In this document: positions 1 through 10,740 of the stretch, piece by piece | How positions within the stretch are numbered: position 1 is the stretch's first letter | Layout: each line of letters starts with the position of its first letter | Source: Melitaea cinxia | Taxonomy: Eukaryota; Arthropoda; Insecta; Lepidoptera; Nymphalidae | Length of the DNA stretch: 64,000 bases | NCBI RefSeq assembly: GCF_905220565.1 | Contig: NC_059396.1 | Span: forward strand, 10,931,706 to 10,995,705 | Reading direction: 5' to 3' | Program-made: the position numbers and the translations under genes | Notes under the pieces: model-generated | The model's database searches: none | Told to the model about the DNA's origin: nothing | What the model saw: only the letters and a program-made list of their open reading frames with translations

Positions 1-207
1 TATTCTTGAAATGACTGTCTATATGCTTTTGAAAATCAATTTCAAAAATTCATTTTACGTTAATTGTATATGTACCTGCATAATACATATAAACTTTATA
101 TACATTTATTCTCAATCGTGGATTTTACTCCGGAACATTACTTATTTATAAAGATAGAATATTTATTTATGATATGAAATTACATTTTTTTATTAAATAC
201 GAGCTGT
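1..207. other. AT-rich non-coding flank
   Basis: No open frame, RNA gene or recognised repeat is visible in this AT-rich sequence before the first Helitron-like copy. Confidence 0.6.
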
Positions 208-470
208 GCTCGCGACTTTGTCCACGTGGAATAGTGACTTTACATATTCAACGTGATTTTTAAATTAGCATAACTTTTTATTATATTTTTATTTATGAAT
301 CGATTGACATGAAGCACACACTAAATATTAGGCTACGCTTGCCATAATATATTAGTGAAAACCACGTCTAAATCGAATAAGCTATTTCTGAGATTAACGT
401 GCACAAACGCACAGACAAACAGACAAATAAAAAAAAATCCTGACAATCATTGTTTTGGTTGCTATTTGCG
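208..470 (-). mobile_element. Degenerate Helitron-like non-autonomous element
   Basis: The left end reads GAGCTGTGCTCGCGACTTTG followed by a CCACGTGGAA-like segment. This is the reverse complement of the 3' end of the Helitron-like copies elsewhere in the window, which read GAAGTCGCGGGCACAGCTAG. Further right, 'ctatttctgagattaacg' and a run of 'acagacaaacagac' match the internal 'tctctgaaacgg' and GTCTGTCTG parts. The copy is much more diverged than those at 20262 or 37246, so it is old. The right limit is approximate. Confidence 0.6.
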
Positions 471-617
471 TTGGTAAAGGTCCCAATAATATTTTTACCC
501 CCCGACCCGTTACATTTTTATTATACTCGTATGTATTGATATTCCAGGTACGTTACTCGGATATTCACCGAAATCGCTGATTATATTAGTATAGTTTTAT
601 TAGTAATAACCACTAAA

Positions 618-756
618 TAATACGATTCTATTCGATTCTTTTCAATTCTATTCGATTCTATTCGAATCTATTCGATTCTGCTTTACTATACTCTACTCTC
701 TATTCTGTTCTGTTCTACTTTGTTCCGTTCTATTCCATTATATTCTGTTATATTCT
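618..756. repeat. Degenerate minisatellite, unit about TTCTATTCGA
   Basis: Tandem variants of TTCTATTCGA (10 bp) run from about 622 to 680, then decay into TTCTGTTCTACT-like and TATTCTGTTATATTC-like units up to about 756. There is no coding potential. It directly abuts the 5' end of the Helitron-like copy at 772. Confidence 0.75.
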
Positions 757-771
757 GGTTTATTATTATAA

Positions 772-1199
772 TCTAGACAAATAAATAAAATCGGAGTGTT
801 TTACTAAATGCATATGGATGTAGCGTCTTCGGTGCGACAAAGCCAGCCCTGCGGTCACCAACCCGCCTGCCCAGCGTGGTGGTGGTAAAACACATTAGTT
901 CACGCCATTTTTGGCGCGAACTTGGAGAGAGCTATGTCCAGCAGTGAACTCTGATAGGCTGAAGTGATGAAGTTAGTTGTATACACGGTATATATACCAG
1001 TCCACCACTGTCTGTTTGTTCCTGCTAATCTCTGAAACGGCTTGACCGATTTTGATGGGAATTTCTCTGGTAGACAGCTGATGTAATAAGGTGTAACTTA
1101 AGCCACTTTTATTTTAGATATTTAATTATTATATAACTGTGAACTGAACAGTAAATTTTTTGTTAAATTCCACGCGGATGAAGTCGCGGGCACAGCTAG
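772..1199 (+). mobile_element. Helitron-like non-autonomous element, interrupted by a nested retroelement
   Basis: The ends fit a Helitron: host A at 771, TC at 772-773, and a terminal CTAG (1196-1199) followed by host T. Inside are the family landmarks: GCATATGGATGTA, TATACACGGTATATATACCA, an 'atctctgaaacggcttgacc' block, 'gctgatgtaataagg' and GAAGTCGCGGGCACAGCTAG. A family A retroelement occupies 823..977. Compared with the copy at 36135, the segment between GGAGTG and TTTTACTAAATG is deleted. It encodes nothing, so it would depend on an autonomous Helitron elsewhere. Superfamily assignment rests on termini and general knowledge of lepidopteran repeats. Confidence 0.78.
823..977 (+). mobile_element. 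Family A retroelement (5'-truncated), nested in a Helitron-like copy
   Basis: It begins GCGTCTTCGGTGCGACAAAG and ends in a tail like CTATGTCCAGCAGTG..GATAGGCTGAAGTGATGA. It is flanked by TGTA on both sides (819-822 and 978-981). The Helitron sequence resumes without loss across the insertion, so this is a retroposition into the older Helitron. Family A lacks an ORF. It is either a SINE or the 3' end of an RTE-like LINE. Confidence 0.8.
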
Positions 1200-1811
1200 T
1201 CCTTAAACTAATAGAAGGTATAGATTTTGATGAATAATGTTTAAGATACTGGCAATTGAAATTGGTAACGATATTACATAAAGTGCCACAATAATACTGT
1301 TAATATTATTTGAATATCCCTTATGTACATCTAAATAAGATTTATAAAAAAACTATAAAACCAAAATAAATGGACGAAGACAATACATACATACATATGT
1401 ATATCTCTGTACCAAACGATTAAACACTTAATGGGATTACAACGTATTCATGTTGCGATATTACATTTAAACTGTTAAATTTATTACGTTGAAATTATAC
1501 CTCGAATGTCCGGCAGATGTGTTCAATACATTTGCAGAGACAAGACCGGGCCGGGGTCACTCGCAGTATTAAATAACTCTCCGACAGCTAAATGAGTAGG
1601 GGACGTGGACAACGTGGCTTTCCTGAATTATATTACACGTAAGTTGCTTTGTTGGCGATTTTTATGTATCTATATCTATATTTATAAAATAATATTACCT
1701 ATCTGACTGATTTATTACCGTCGAGCACAGTTATCGAAACAAGATAAACGATGTTTAGCTAATAGCTGATTTTTATTTAACTTTATAATTTAACTTTACA
1801 AAATAGATATT
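1200..1811. other. Non-coding stretch, no gene
   Basis: Mostly AT-rich. A GC-richer patch at about 1503-1635 carries CCGGGCCGGGG and a run of non-repetitive sequence that could be regulatory, but nothing decisive is seen. Confidence 0.5.
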
Positions 1812-2098
1812 AAATAATTATGTTTGCAGGCAAACGAAGAAAAACCGACTTCAATTATATCGACAAGTAATACAACGTAGGTAGACGAAAAAATAGTCAA
1901 GTAAATATGCATTATCAAAGATTACTCCAAAAGTTGTAATCAGATCTCGATGAAATTTAAATGTGACCACATGATAAACATCAGCTTTCGATAATATAAA
2001 AATAATCAAAATCGGTACACCCAATAAAAAGTTAAGCGGATTTTCGAGAGTTTCCCTCGATTTCTCTAGGATCCCATCATCAGACCCTGTTTTTTAAA
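1812..2098 (+). mobile_element. Family D element, 3'-truncated copy
   Basis: The start AAATAATTATGTTTGCAGGC is shared with copies at 43613 and 62608. It contains the hairpin GTTTGC-AG-GCAAAC and the inner terminal motif AACCGACTTCAA (1843-1854). It is followed by the family body: 'taatacaacgtaggtagacg', 'gcattatcaaagattact', 'cagatctcgatgaaattt', 'aaaatcggtaca' and 'ggatcccatcatcaga'. The right end with TTGAAGTCGGTT is missing. Homology fades after CCCTG near 2090. Confidence 0.75.
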
Positions 2099-2501
2099 AT
2101 TTACACTCAAAAAGGAAAGGTTTTGACAAATCTGGGTAAGATAAGGTATTAGACTAGTAGATAAAAGTCCGTTTTCCAATCACAATTTTTTATTTTGTTA
2201 GAAATAAATAATATGAATATAAGTTTAATTTTTTTTGAAAACTCCATCTTGCACTATTTAGAAGTTGATTCAAAATAAATATTGATCTGTTAGTAAAATA
2301 AAATAATTTAAGTTAATAAAATGTAGTCATTTCAAATTAGTACATAAACGTTTGAATACTCCTACGTAAGTAAATCCACTGGTTACAATTAAACAATAGT
2401 AAACTATAGACCATTTCGATAAAAATGAGTTAAATATGGAACCGATATTTAAGTACCTATATGATTAAAATTATATATTTATATTGTTAAATATATCTAG
2501 T
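2099..2501. other. Non-coding stretch, nothing recognised
   Basis: Low-GC sequence with no convincing ORF, repeat or RNA. Confidence 0.5.
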
Positions 2502-2897
2502 ATGATAGGAGTTAAACTTAGTGACAGGATAAGAAATAGTGAGATAAGGAAACGTTGTGGTCTGAAAGAAGATGTAGTGACAAAAATTGAAAGGTATGCT
2601 CAGATGGTTTGGTCATGTCGAGAGAATGAGTGAAGAACGATTGACGAAAAAAGTGTATAAGGTGAGTGTGGATGGAAGAGTTGGAAGGGGTAGACCTAGG
2701 CGGACGTTCCGAGACCAAATAAGAGACGTCTTGAAAAAATGCTAGGTCAAGAGTACCCTAAACCGAAGAGCACGTATGAAGGGAATAATGAAAGTGGACG
2801 AAGCGAAAGAAGTATGTAAGGATCGTAGCAAGTGGAAAGAAGTGGTCTCTGCCCCTACAGGAAAGAGGCGTGATTATATGTATGTATGTATGTATGT
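2502..2897 (+). mobile_element. 5'-truncated LINE: C-terminal end of an endonuclease/reverse transcriptase, plus 3' tail
   Basis: Two reading-frame pieces translate into the C-terminus typical of RTE-like insect LINE polyproteins. From ATG 2502 to about 2591 the piece reads ..SDRIRNSEIRKRCGLKED.. ; from 2596 to the TAG at 2743-2745 it reads MLRWFGHVERMSEERLTKKV.. followed by GRVGRGRPRRTFRD. The pieces are out of frame because two bases are missing near 2592, so the copy is dead. No RT core is present. The 3' UTR ends at 'gaggcgtgattatatg' in a (TATG)n tail (2875-2897). The clade is from family knowledge and not certain. Confidence 0.75.
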
Positions 2898-4759
2898 AAA
2901 TATACAATTGTAATCTATAATTTTAATTAGGTGTATGAATGAAAAGCAATAGAAAAGTGTCGGAACTACTGGTCGGCGGATTTCTCGATTTGTGCGTAGC
3001 TCGATATACATTTAAATATTATTATAATAATCTAATTTCTTATCTAACAATTAAAAATTTGGGTTACAGTCTGTCAGTCACACCCTAATTCCCTCTATTT
3101 TAAGATTCTACCCATCCGCTCTACTATGCTACTACTCTAAAGCAAAATTAGAATTATGTTAAAATAATATATCGTCAATTCAAGTTAGGGAAGACTTGGA
3201 TATTCCATATTGAAAATGTGTTCAGTGGTTCATACAAATGCAAGAGCTGAATGATTCAAGAAGCGACAGTCAAAAACATCAGATAGTTTACAAATCCATC
3301 TATAAAAACCATAAAATAGTGTAAAAAGACAACGACAGGACACGAAGATTAAACCGAGTTAGGCAAATCTGGGGTTAATTTATATTTATCTATATAATAG
3401 TAAAAAAAACATTGTAATACAACAATGTAATTGAAAATTCATCTATATCGAAGGAAACCGAGTCACGAGATTCTGCTAGAAAAGTGAGTGCGTTCGTTAT
3501 ATGCGACAACAAATAAATTACTACTATTATTGATTACCTCATTAAGAGTAATCTATTGTAGGATAATATTACAGTAATTTGTTTGACATATTATATTTAT
3601 GAATTTGGGATAAAAAAGTTACGTTTAAAAATAAGCGTTGCTATTTCATCAGTACAAAAATAGTTATTGCTATACCTAAGCTACATGAATTTTGATTTTA
3701 AGAAATGACTTTGATTTGATTGACAAATCTTACTAGCCTGACATTGATTTTATTAGTGCGTATGTACGTGTGCACTATTCTGTATTTTCTAGTTAGAAAA
3801 AATAATAAAAGCTAGGCGCTACAAAAAAATTGAACAATTTATATGATATAGGTAAAGCTGTTTTTCGATGAGTTATTGAAATTGGAAAACAGTATTGAAA
3901 AATAGAGAGTTTGTTCCTTTTTCATAGTCAAAGCGTTTATGTTTGTCTTATGTATACACAAGTATCTTTAAGATGTTCACATTTACCGCCTAGTAAGAAT
4001 TTGAAGCAATTTGATCTAAATATCAAAACCTATTTCCTTTCCACGAAAATCTACGTCGTTAATTTATTAAAACCGATATGATTTCGTCTTTTCGTTTCTA
4101 CTCGTATTTAGGTTTTAATTGAAAAAAATGAATGTAAATAATATTGATAGAAAACGATATCATAGATTATTATATTGAGTAACGTATGAATTTTTGGTTT
4201 TGTTAGTTATGGCTTAAAAATTAAACAAATATGATTTATAATAATATGGTAATCATATTAAAAATTTTATGTTATTATAACGTAAAAAAAAATTCAACTT
4301 AGTTACAATTCACTCTGCTTACAACACAATGTATTGAATTATTGTTTGTTATGTTTCATTGTGATACTAATTACTCATCTGGCAATTATACACATATTCT
4401 CGAATTTTCGCATATTGGAATGCAACTACGTGCACGTAGTGATGGTTCGTAAACGGTTCGTAAGCTTTTCGTTACTAAACGTTAGATGGCGGCAGTAACA
4501 CAATGCAAAATAATTGTCAAACAAAAAAGTTATGATTTATATGTAAAACGGTGTTACTTGTTAGTGATATTCAACATCATGTCGTCATCAATGGACCAGA
4601 AACTATTGCGCTTGCAATATTTCCAAAATGTCGTTAACTCTAAATTACCAAAATAACATACATACATACATACATAGTACATACAACGTATAAATATAGT
4701 AAAACAGTTTAAAATTTTAATCATAGTTTAAGTGACCGTCGAAGTGACCGCCGACTGAG
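2898..4759. other. Long non-coding stretch
   Basis: AT-rich, with no gene. A short CATA microsatellite lies near 4657-4680. Around 4400-4500 there is a modest unique patch with near-repeated 'ggttcgtaa' motifs. I see nothing further. Confidence 0.5.
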
Positions 4760-4938
4760 TGCCGAAGTCGGGCAGGAGCGTCTTCGGTGCTACAAAGCCA
4801 GCCCTGCGGTCACCAACCCGCCTGCCCAGCGTGGTGACTATGGGCAAAACACACGAGTTCACGCCATTTTTGGCGTGAACTTGTGGAGGCCTATGTCCAG
4901 CAGTGAACTGTGATAGGCTGAAATGATGATGATGATGA
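4760..4938 (+). mobile_element. Family A retroelement, partial
   Basis: Starts GCCGAAGTCGGGCAGGAGCG, continues with ACAAAGCCAGCCCTGCGGTC and CCCAGCGTGGTGACTATGGG, then 'ttcacgccatttttggcg', and ends with CCTATGTCCAGCAGTGAACT and a (GAT)n tail at 4924-4938. It lacks the first roughly 150 bp of the longest copy at 11862. Confidence 0.8.
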
Positions 4939-5261
4939 ACTATAATATTGATACTTTTCTCCAGGTTTTGAGTCCTACAGCTATAACTTACTATAGTTGA
5001 TGTTTATTGTTTATTGCTAAGCTTCACAGGATTATATCGATTTATTAAAGTTAATAATATGTGGTGTCATGGGACAAGTGGTAGGAACGAAGTTTCTTCG
5101 GATAGTATAGAAGCAACACAATTTGAAGAATAAAAAATGTTGAATTTATTAATTTATAATTTTGTTGATTGGTTTTTAAGTAAGTAGTATATAAAAGTAT
5201 TTAGGAAATTTAGTATTTTAGAAAATATCAAATACCGTAAAATAAAATAAATCAAACAAAA

Positions 5262-5316
5262 TAATAATAATAATAATAATTCAACAAAATAACAAAATAA
5301 TAATAATATTAATAAT
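5262..5316. repeat. (AAT)n-rich microsatellite
   Basis: Interrupted AATAAT / AACAAAAT repeats immediately upstream of the family B copy. Confidence 0.8.
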
Positions 5317-5579
5317 GACTGAGGTAGGGCACAGCAGGAATTTCCTGCTCAAAATATGGAGCAGCCCGACTGGGGTAGTACCTCGACCTTACAGAAGATC
5401 ACAGCAAAATAATACTGTTTTCAAGCAGTATTGTGTTCCTGTTGGTGAGTAAGGTGACCAGAGCTCTGGATGGATCGGGAGATGCTTCTGGTGTTGCAGG
5501 TGTCTATAAGCTATGGTAATCGCTTACCATCAGGTGAGCCGTACGCTTGTTTGCCGACCTAGTGACATAAAAAAAAAAA
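5317..5579 (+). mobile_element. Family B SINE-like element with poly(A) end
   Basis: Starts GACTGAGGTAGGGCACAGCA, passes through CGACTGGGGTAGTACCTCGA, 'ttcaagcagtattgtg', 'ctgttggtgagtaaggtg' and GCTTACCATCAGGTGAGCCG, and ends 'ttgccgacctagtgacat' plus A(12). Copies at 45139 (+) and 60660 (-) share this order. It is non-coding. The 3' sequence is one I recognise as common in Lepidoptera; the family name is not certain. Confidence 0.8.
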
Positions 5580-8039
5580 TTCAAACTATTAGTGAAATAA
5601 ACAAACATAGGTCTATTAATTTTTGTCGACAGTATAAAATTACATAAATAATTTAAAAAAAGTTTACTAGCAATATTTTAGTTTTAAAAACGTCATATTA
5701 TACAGCCGCGTGACTGATATTACGTCACTTCCGTTATATATTCTTGCGGTTTTAGTCTCACATTTTTTTCAGTTCGGTCACCCAGTCAAATTTCAAGCCT
5801 GCCGTAAGGAACTTCGTTACAAAAATTTAAACAACTTCGAAAATACAAATAATTTTTAATTTCACCAGTTAAGATTTGCGTGTTTAATAAAGAGTTTTTT
5901 TATTGATTAATTGATTTCTTTGTTAATCTAACTAATTGCTATAAGGATTAAATATGTTCCTATAATAATTTGTCTGAGTTTTATTTTAAACTACATCATC
6001 ATTTTGGATACACTAATAGTCAATCTGTATTATCCTATCCAAGCATAGGAACAAAGCACTTTTTATAGCGAATATCGTTAGTAGTGAATAATAAGTGGCT
6101 TATGGGGTATATTTTAACCAACTAAAACTTGGTAGCGAACGATATAAAGTTAAATAACTAGTGTATTAAGTATACTAATTATTATTATTTTTTTGTTTAA
6201 ACTACATGTTTATAAGCTGAGTTTTACAAATTTATACTGATAAAGTGCTTAAACAATTCGATAAGGTTTTATAAGCTCTTTGTCAGTACCAATTTATAAA
6301 AAATAGTAAAGAATAATTTCATATACTCTTATTGTCGCCATTATTTATTTTGACGTAAATTACGTTCGAACTTTTAACAATTAACTGTCATATATATTTA
6401 CTAATAGAGTTATGTCTGTTATATTATCATTTTAAACTTTTCAATATTTTCAAGTATCTAATATTGTTATTACATTTCAATGAGAAAGTAAGTTTGTAGT
6501 ACAGAGATAAGCTATACAAAGATATGGTTTTATGAAGTGTAAATGAATTTATATTTTTCATGCTCTACTTAAATGAACGGTTTAGAAATACGATAAGATT
6601 AAATTATAACTAAAATGTGTAAAAATTTTTTCTGGTTTTATTTGTAAATTGAGTTATTTAAAGCATCACATTAGACATAAGCCCAAAATAACAAGAGATT
6701 CCTACTAAATCCGAGCGGCGATTGCACCGAACAAGCCTGATAGAACTCAGTTTATATTTTATTCATACATTGTATTGTTGGAATATCAATTGCCTCGCCC
6801 GGCGGTAGGTAAAGGGTACATTTCCAATCCGCACGGGATTCACTTAGATTTGAAGGAAAATAGATTTCGATTTCGAAAGCTGCGACAAAGCAATCCGATA
6901 TATTTTTCAGACAGATATTGCTAGCGATTTCTTTCGAGCTTTGAAATATAAGGGAGAAATCTCAGAAATACGTTTATTTTATTTATGAAATATCCATACA
7001 CTTATTTTATATTATAAGATTATTGTAATTTTAGATTGCGTCACAAAAATTGTCTTCGCTTGTACTTAATAAGTGTAACCTGTACGTGACGATAAAAGAG
7101 CTGTTAATTTTAATGTCAGCAATACACACCTTCGTAATTAAACATGAATATTACTTCGTTTCATTAAACAATTTGCCACTAAATCTTGTATTATGTCATA
7201 TCTAAAGACTACGTTGATTTGGGCTCAGAACTAAAAGAATAAGTTCGCGAAAGGTCAATGTTGCTTAAAGTCGGAGACGGGTTATTTCCTCTGTTTTTAA
7301 TTTCGTCGGCAGACAATGCATTAAAGGAAAACGCAAAGGAAAACATTAAAGGGAGAGAACCGACCCCTTTTGGAAGTGATTAATTTATTATGTTCTTTGT
7401 TTCTATTTTGATTTGCCTTTGCTAAGACAACAATAGAATTTTATATTTTTTTAATGTGCAGCTACTTAAGTATGTATATAAATAATAGCACATAAACAAA
7501 GCGTCACCTCGCCTTTATTGCGTTCTCTATTTCACAAACTGAGTAGATTTATTACTTATAACTTACGTATGGTTTTCACCATCGATATCATTTTAATAAA
7601 TAAAATAATGACTATCAGCTCATTTTTACGTTTTGAATATAAAAAACGTAAATTATTAGAAAAACTATTTGTCTGTAATTCAGTGCTGTAGACCCACAAA
7701 AATAAATATTAGTTACTTTAGAAACTTAATAATAAGCAAACATGTAGTTTATATTCCAGTTTATTTATTAATTAAGATATCACAGTAATAAAAATTTATA
7801 TAAAAATTCAATAGCAATACGACTAATCGTAATCGACGAAGCGTAATCCACCTAAAATGCTAAAAATATTTCATTTTTATTCTCGTGTTAACTTTTTTAA
7901 CAATTTTACATACCTAGTATATAAATACAAAAACGTTTTTGATTAATAATATAATTTTCAGAAAAAAAAGATTTCATAATTATTTGTTTCATCTAAAAGT
8001 CAGGTGTAGCTAAATTGTCTCTTATGTATCTAACATAAG
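5580..8039. other. Long gene-free stretch with two candidate conserved islands
   Basis: Mostly AT-rich and non-coding. Two denser, non-repetitive patches stand out: about 6700-6960 and about 7240-7400. They are GC-richer than their surroundings and look like conserved non-coding sequence, though this can only be judged by eye. Confidence 0.4.
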
Positions 8040-8360
8040 TTATGTATCAAACTCGTAAAAGTATCACTTGTGCAATATAAAAGTTAACGACACAAGAAAA
8101 CGCGTTTTCCACAACATTAAAGATAACAACAATACGGGGGCGAGCGAGCGTAGAGCCTCCCGCGAGGGTGGCGGGCGGGGGTCGAGAAAAATTCAATATT
8201 AATATGAAGGAGGTGCGAGTGAGAAGCTTCGGCTTTCTCGCTTGCGCGGCCAATGGCGACTCGCGCTGGCTCTGCGATATGATGAATTTATGGATGTAAT
8301 AAAAGCGAGGTGCGCTATTGGTGGAACGGTCACGAGCAACTTATTTTCTTTATTTTCATA
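8040..8360. other. CpG-rich island, candidate regulatory element
   Basis: An abrupt GC- and CpG-rich block (GGGGGCGAGCGAGCG, GAGGGTGGCGGGCGGGGG) in AT-rich surroundings. No reading frame covers it sensibly; the 68-residue minus-strand frame at 8047-8253 has no recognisable features. It is plausible as an enhancer or an unannotated promoter. Confidence 0.35.
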
Positions 8361-8766
8361 TCTGCAGTATGACTCTTAAGTTGTTCACCTTAGCTTATTT
8401 ACTTTGATGACAATGTTGCAAAATCAACCTGTTTGATTTTTTTTCACAAAATTCATTGAGAACTTAAACGTTTAAGATTCGAGATTTGTGAAAGCATTCC
8501 TTACATAAAGAAACCTAACTGGCAGTTGATTGAGGCGTAAACGACGCTCGACCGCGGCCCGGAGCTTCTTTCTTGATTTGCTTCTCGAGTGGCCGAATAC
8601 GACACTTCTATTTGCACGAACTGTGTTTCAAAATTGTATTTCTCAGAAAAAGTGTACTTCGAGTATTTTAAAATATAGCTGACGAAAATTAATAACTATT
8701 ACAATATCTATTACAATGTTCTTTTATTAAATTCCGAAACAAAGTAGTAAATTGATTAACAAATAT
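8361..8766. other. Non-coding stretch
   Basis: No gene. A small GC-rich patch at about 8530-8610 (GACGCTCGACCGCGGCCCGG) is a possible extension of the preceding island. Confidence 0.4.
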
Positions 8767-8860
8767 TATATCATGCTTCTTCTTCTTCTTAAAATGGCTT
8801 TCAATAGTGCCAAATGAGCACAGATGATTTCGCCAATGTCACGTAGAATATATCATGCTT
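8767..8860 (-). mobile_element. Very short retro-insertion with 12-bp target-site duplication
   Basis: TATATCATGCTT occurs at 8767-8778 and again at 8849-8860, bracketing a 70-bp insert (8779-8848). The insert starts with (CTT)4 and then reads TGGCTTTCAATAGTGCC... Read on the minus strand it ends in (AAG)n, the expected tail of a 5'-truncated retroelement. Confidence 0.75.
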
Positions 8861-9960
8861 CATTTATATGAGTGAAAAAACCAATTACCTTTACGACAGT
8901 TCCATGACATCAGAGAAAAGTCGATTCACCAACAGATAGGGATATCTGAAAAGAATTGATACCGTCTATAATGCATCGAATAGTAAGGCGTTCAAAAGGC
9001 AGGCTGACAGCAGCAGCGGCAAAGACAACGTAGACAAAATAAATAGGAGGGCGGAGTGCGAAGCGAGGCGGAAGTATTGGGGATCTGTGAGTGCAGATTT
9101 GAAGTCCAATTATATCAGGTGGCTCAGGATCAGCCCGCGGCGCCGTCTGCGCGTCTGCCTGAAACACTTCCGCCGACAACGCGTTTCGTTTCCGAATTAC
9201 TCTGTAATGCTGAAGGGGTTATAATAGATATTGTTTGTGACATTTTGAATCTTTTTAGCAATTGTTTTTTTTCTTTGAGAAAAATACCTAAAGGGCAATA
9301 AACTTAAGTGTACTTGAATCATCAGTACTGATGTACTTGAATATAACTTAGTAAAAATAACTTTGTTACCTACGAGTATGTGCGGCAGCCGTGCAATACC
9401 GTACAAGAGTTCAAAGCAGAAGTTTTTCCCACAGCGAGATTCCTTTTTCTTTGTTTGGTGTATTTATTGTAAATCTACTCATACCCGCCGTCCGCCCGTT
9501 AGAAGTATTCGAACATAACTTTTGGTTCTACTACTACGTGGTCTGTGGCGAGCATTGTTAAAATTAATGCGATACTAGGTACGAAATACGTTCGGTGCCG
9601 CAGTATATTGGTGTAATTTTACCACCACGCGTTCTTTAATTTTTATCTAATAACGTATACCTCACATAATGAAAGAAGTAAAAAAAAGGTGAAAGGTGTG
9701 AAGTATTTATTTTATGTAAAAAAAAATTTCTTCGTAACGAATGTATACATGCTTGTAGCTTAGTGAACCAGAACGTAAATAAACATATTAGTGATATTTA
9801 TTTACTTTGCAAACTTATACGAGATAAGCATTGGATATCGTAAGCGAATCCATTAGTGAAACAAAACAACGTTAATTTAATCGTTCACTAGCTGTGAAAG
9901 TAACAAAACGATTTTCAATCGCCTCATGCATCGCTTCCCATTCTATAACACGAACAATTG
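8861..9960. other. Gene-free stretch with candidate islands
   Basis: A GC-richer unique block spans about 8900-9200 (GGAGGGCGGAGTGCGAAGCG, GCCCGCGGCGCCGTCTGCGC). Another lies at about 9420-9560. The overlapping plus- and minus-strand frames here share the same bases and show no domain, so I do not call a gene. Confidence 0.4.
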
Positions 9961-10200
9961 ACCGATATTCCTTCTGGTTTATTTCGGTACACGTTTTAAC
10001 AAGTGCGAGGTGGAAAATTGGCAGTGGAATAGTGAGGCCGGGTTAGATGCGAGCGCGACGTTCTCGTTAATATGATTTGCTCCGACCACGCCGCAGCTCG
10101 CCTCGCCTGCCGCTCTAACCGACTTAATTAAATTGCTCGTTGCACTTATTTTTTATGTGATCTGTCAAATATTTTGCGTTATATATTATGTTAACATTTT
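9961..10200. other. Candidate conserved non-coding island
   Basis: GC-rich unique sequence (GAGGCCGGGTTAGATGCGAG, CCACGCCGCAGCTCGCCTCG) followed by 'cgacttaattaaattgctcg', a TAAT-rich homeodomain-type site. No ORF. Confidence 0.35.
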
Positions 10201-10339
10201 ACCTTTATTATAAGTATTGTACCTACATGCGTATATCTATGAAAGTTTTTGTGAACATCACCTTTAATCAACTAATATTTTATTAGTAAACATTTTAAAA
10301 GGTATTTAAAATGATTTAAAGTACTTCATAAAACAATAT

Positions 10340-10740
10340 AAAGAACCTTTGAAGAGCGGTGTGGCCACGGAAGTGCTACAGAAGACGTGTAGTGGGCTGG
10401 GGAGGTGGAGGTCCAGTCTTGAAGATACTAGCGGGATGTTTCCCCGCCCCCTCCCCCTCCCCGCGGCGCCGGACGACTTGGTTATTCTATCAAGCGTGAA
10501 CACACACGAGCGCGCTTGCATCGACGACGTCCGCACACATCGAGCCGGGATTATACGGCCGGCCACCACTCTACTGTGTCAATACAATACACTCTCTTCA
10601 ACTGGACTTAGATTATTTAGAAAGCACTTGTAACGCTCATATAAGAAGCGCCACGGAAGACGTATTCTACGTCACAATGGCCGCTACGTGTCGGCCGGGT
10701 CTAAGGCGGGATAGCTAAGAAAGATTACGATCCTAAAAAA
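10340..10740. other. GC-rich island, candidate regulatory element
   Basis: Contains CCCCGCCCCCTCCCCCTCCC and GGCGCCGGACGACTTGG. Overlapping frames on both strands (10306-10569 minus, 10349-10633 plus) have low-complexity translations and no domain, so they are most likely by-products of the high GC. Confidence 0.35.

Larger units (their letters stand above)
5060..5825. repeat. Possible inverted-end element enclosing a family B insertion
   Basis: GGAACGAAGTTTCTTCGG (5084-5101) is close to the reverse complement of CCGTAAGGAACTTCGTTAC (5802-5820), so the two may be the ends of one DNA element. A related right-end motif, CTAAGGTACTTCGTTCC, occurs near 27859. The interior carries an (AAT)n tract and the family B copy at 5317. 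Match length is short and imperfect, so this is tentative. Confidence 0.3.

Noticed and set aside
2518..2718. Minus-strand 66-codon frame
   Set aside because: It is antisense to the LINE C-terminal coding fragment, whose plus-strand translation is clearly the homologous one.
10306..10633. Overlapping 87- and 94-codon frames
   Set aside because: Low-complexity proline/arginine-rich translation of a GC-rich patch; no domain.
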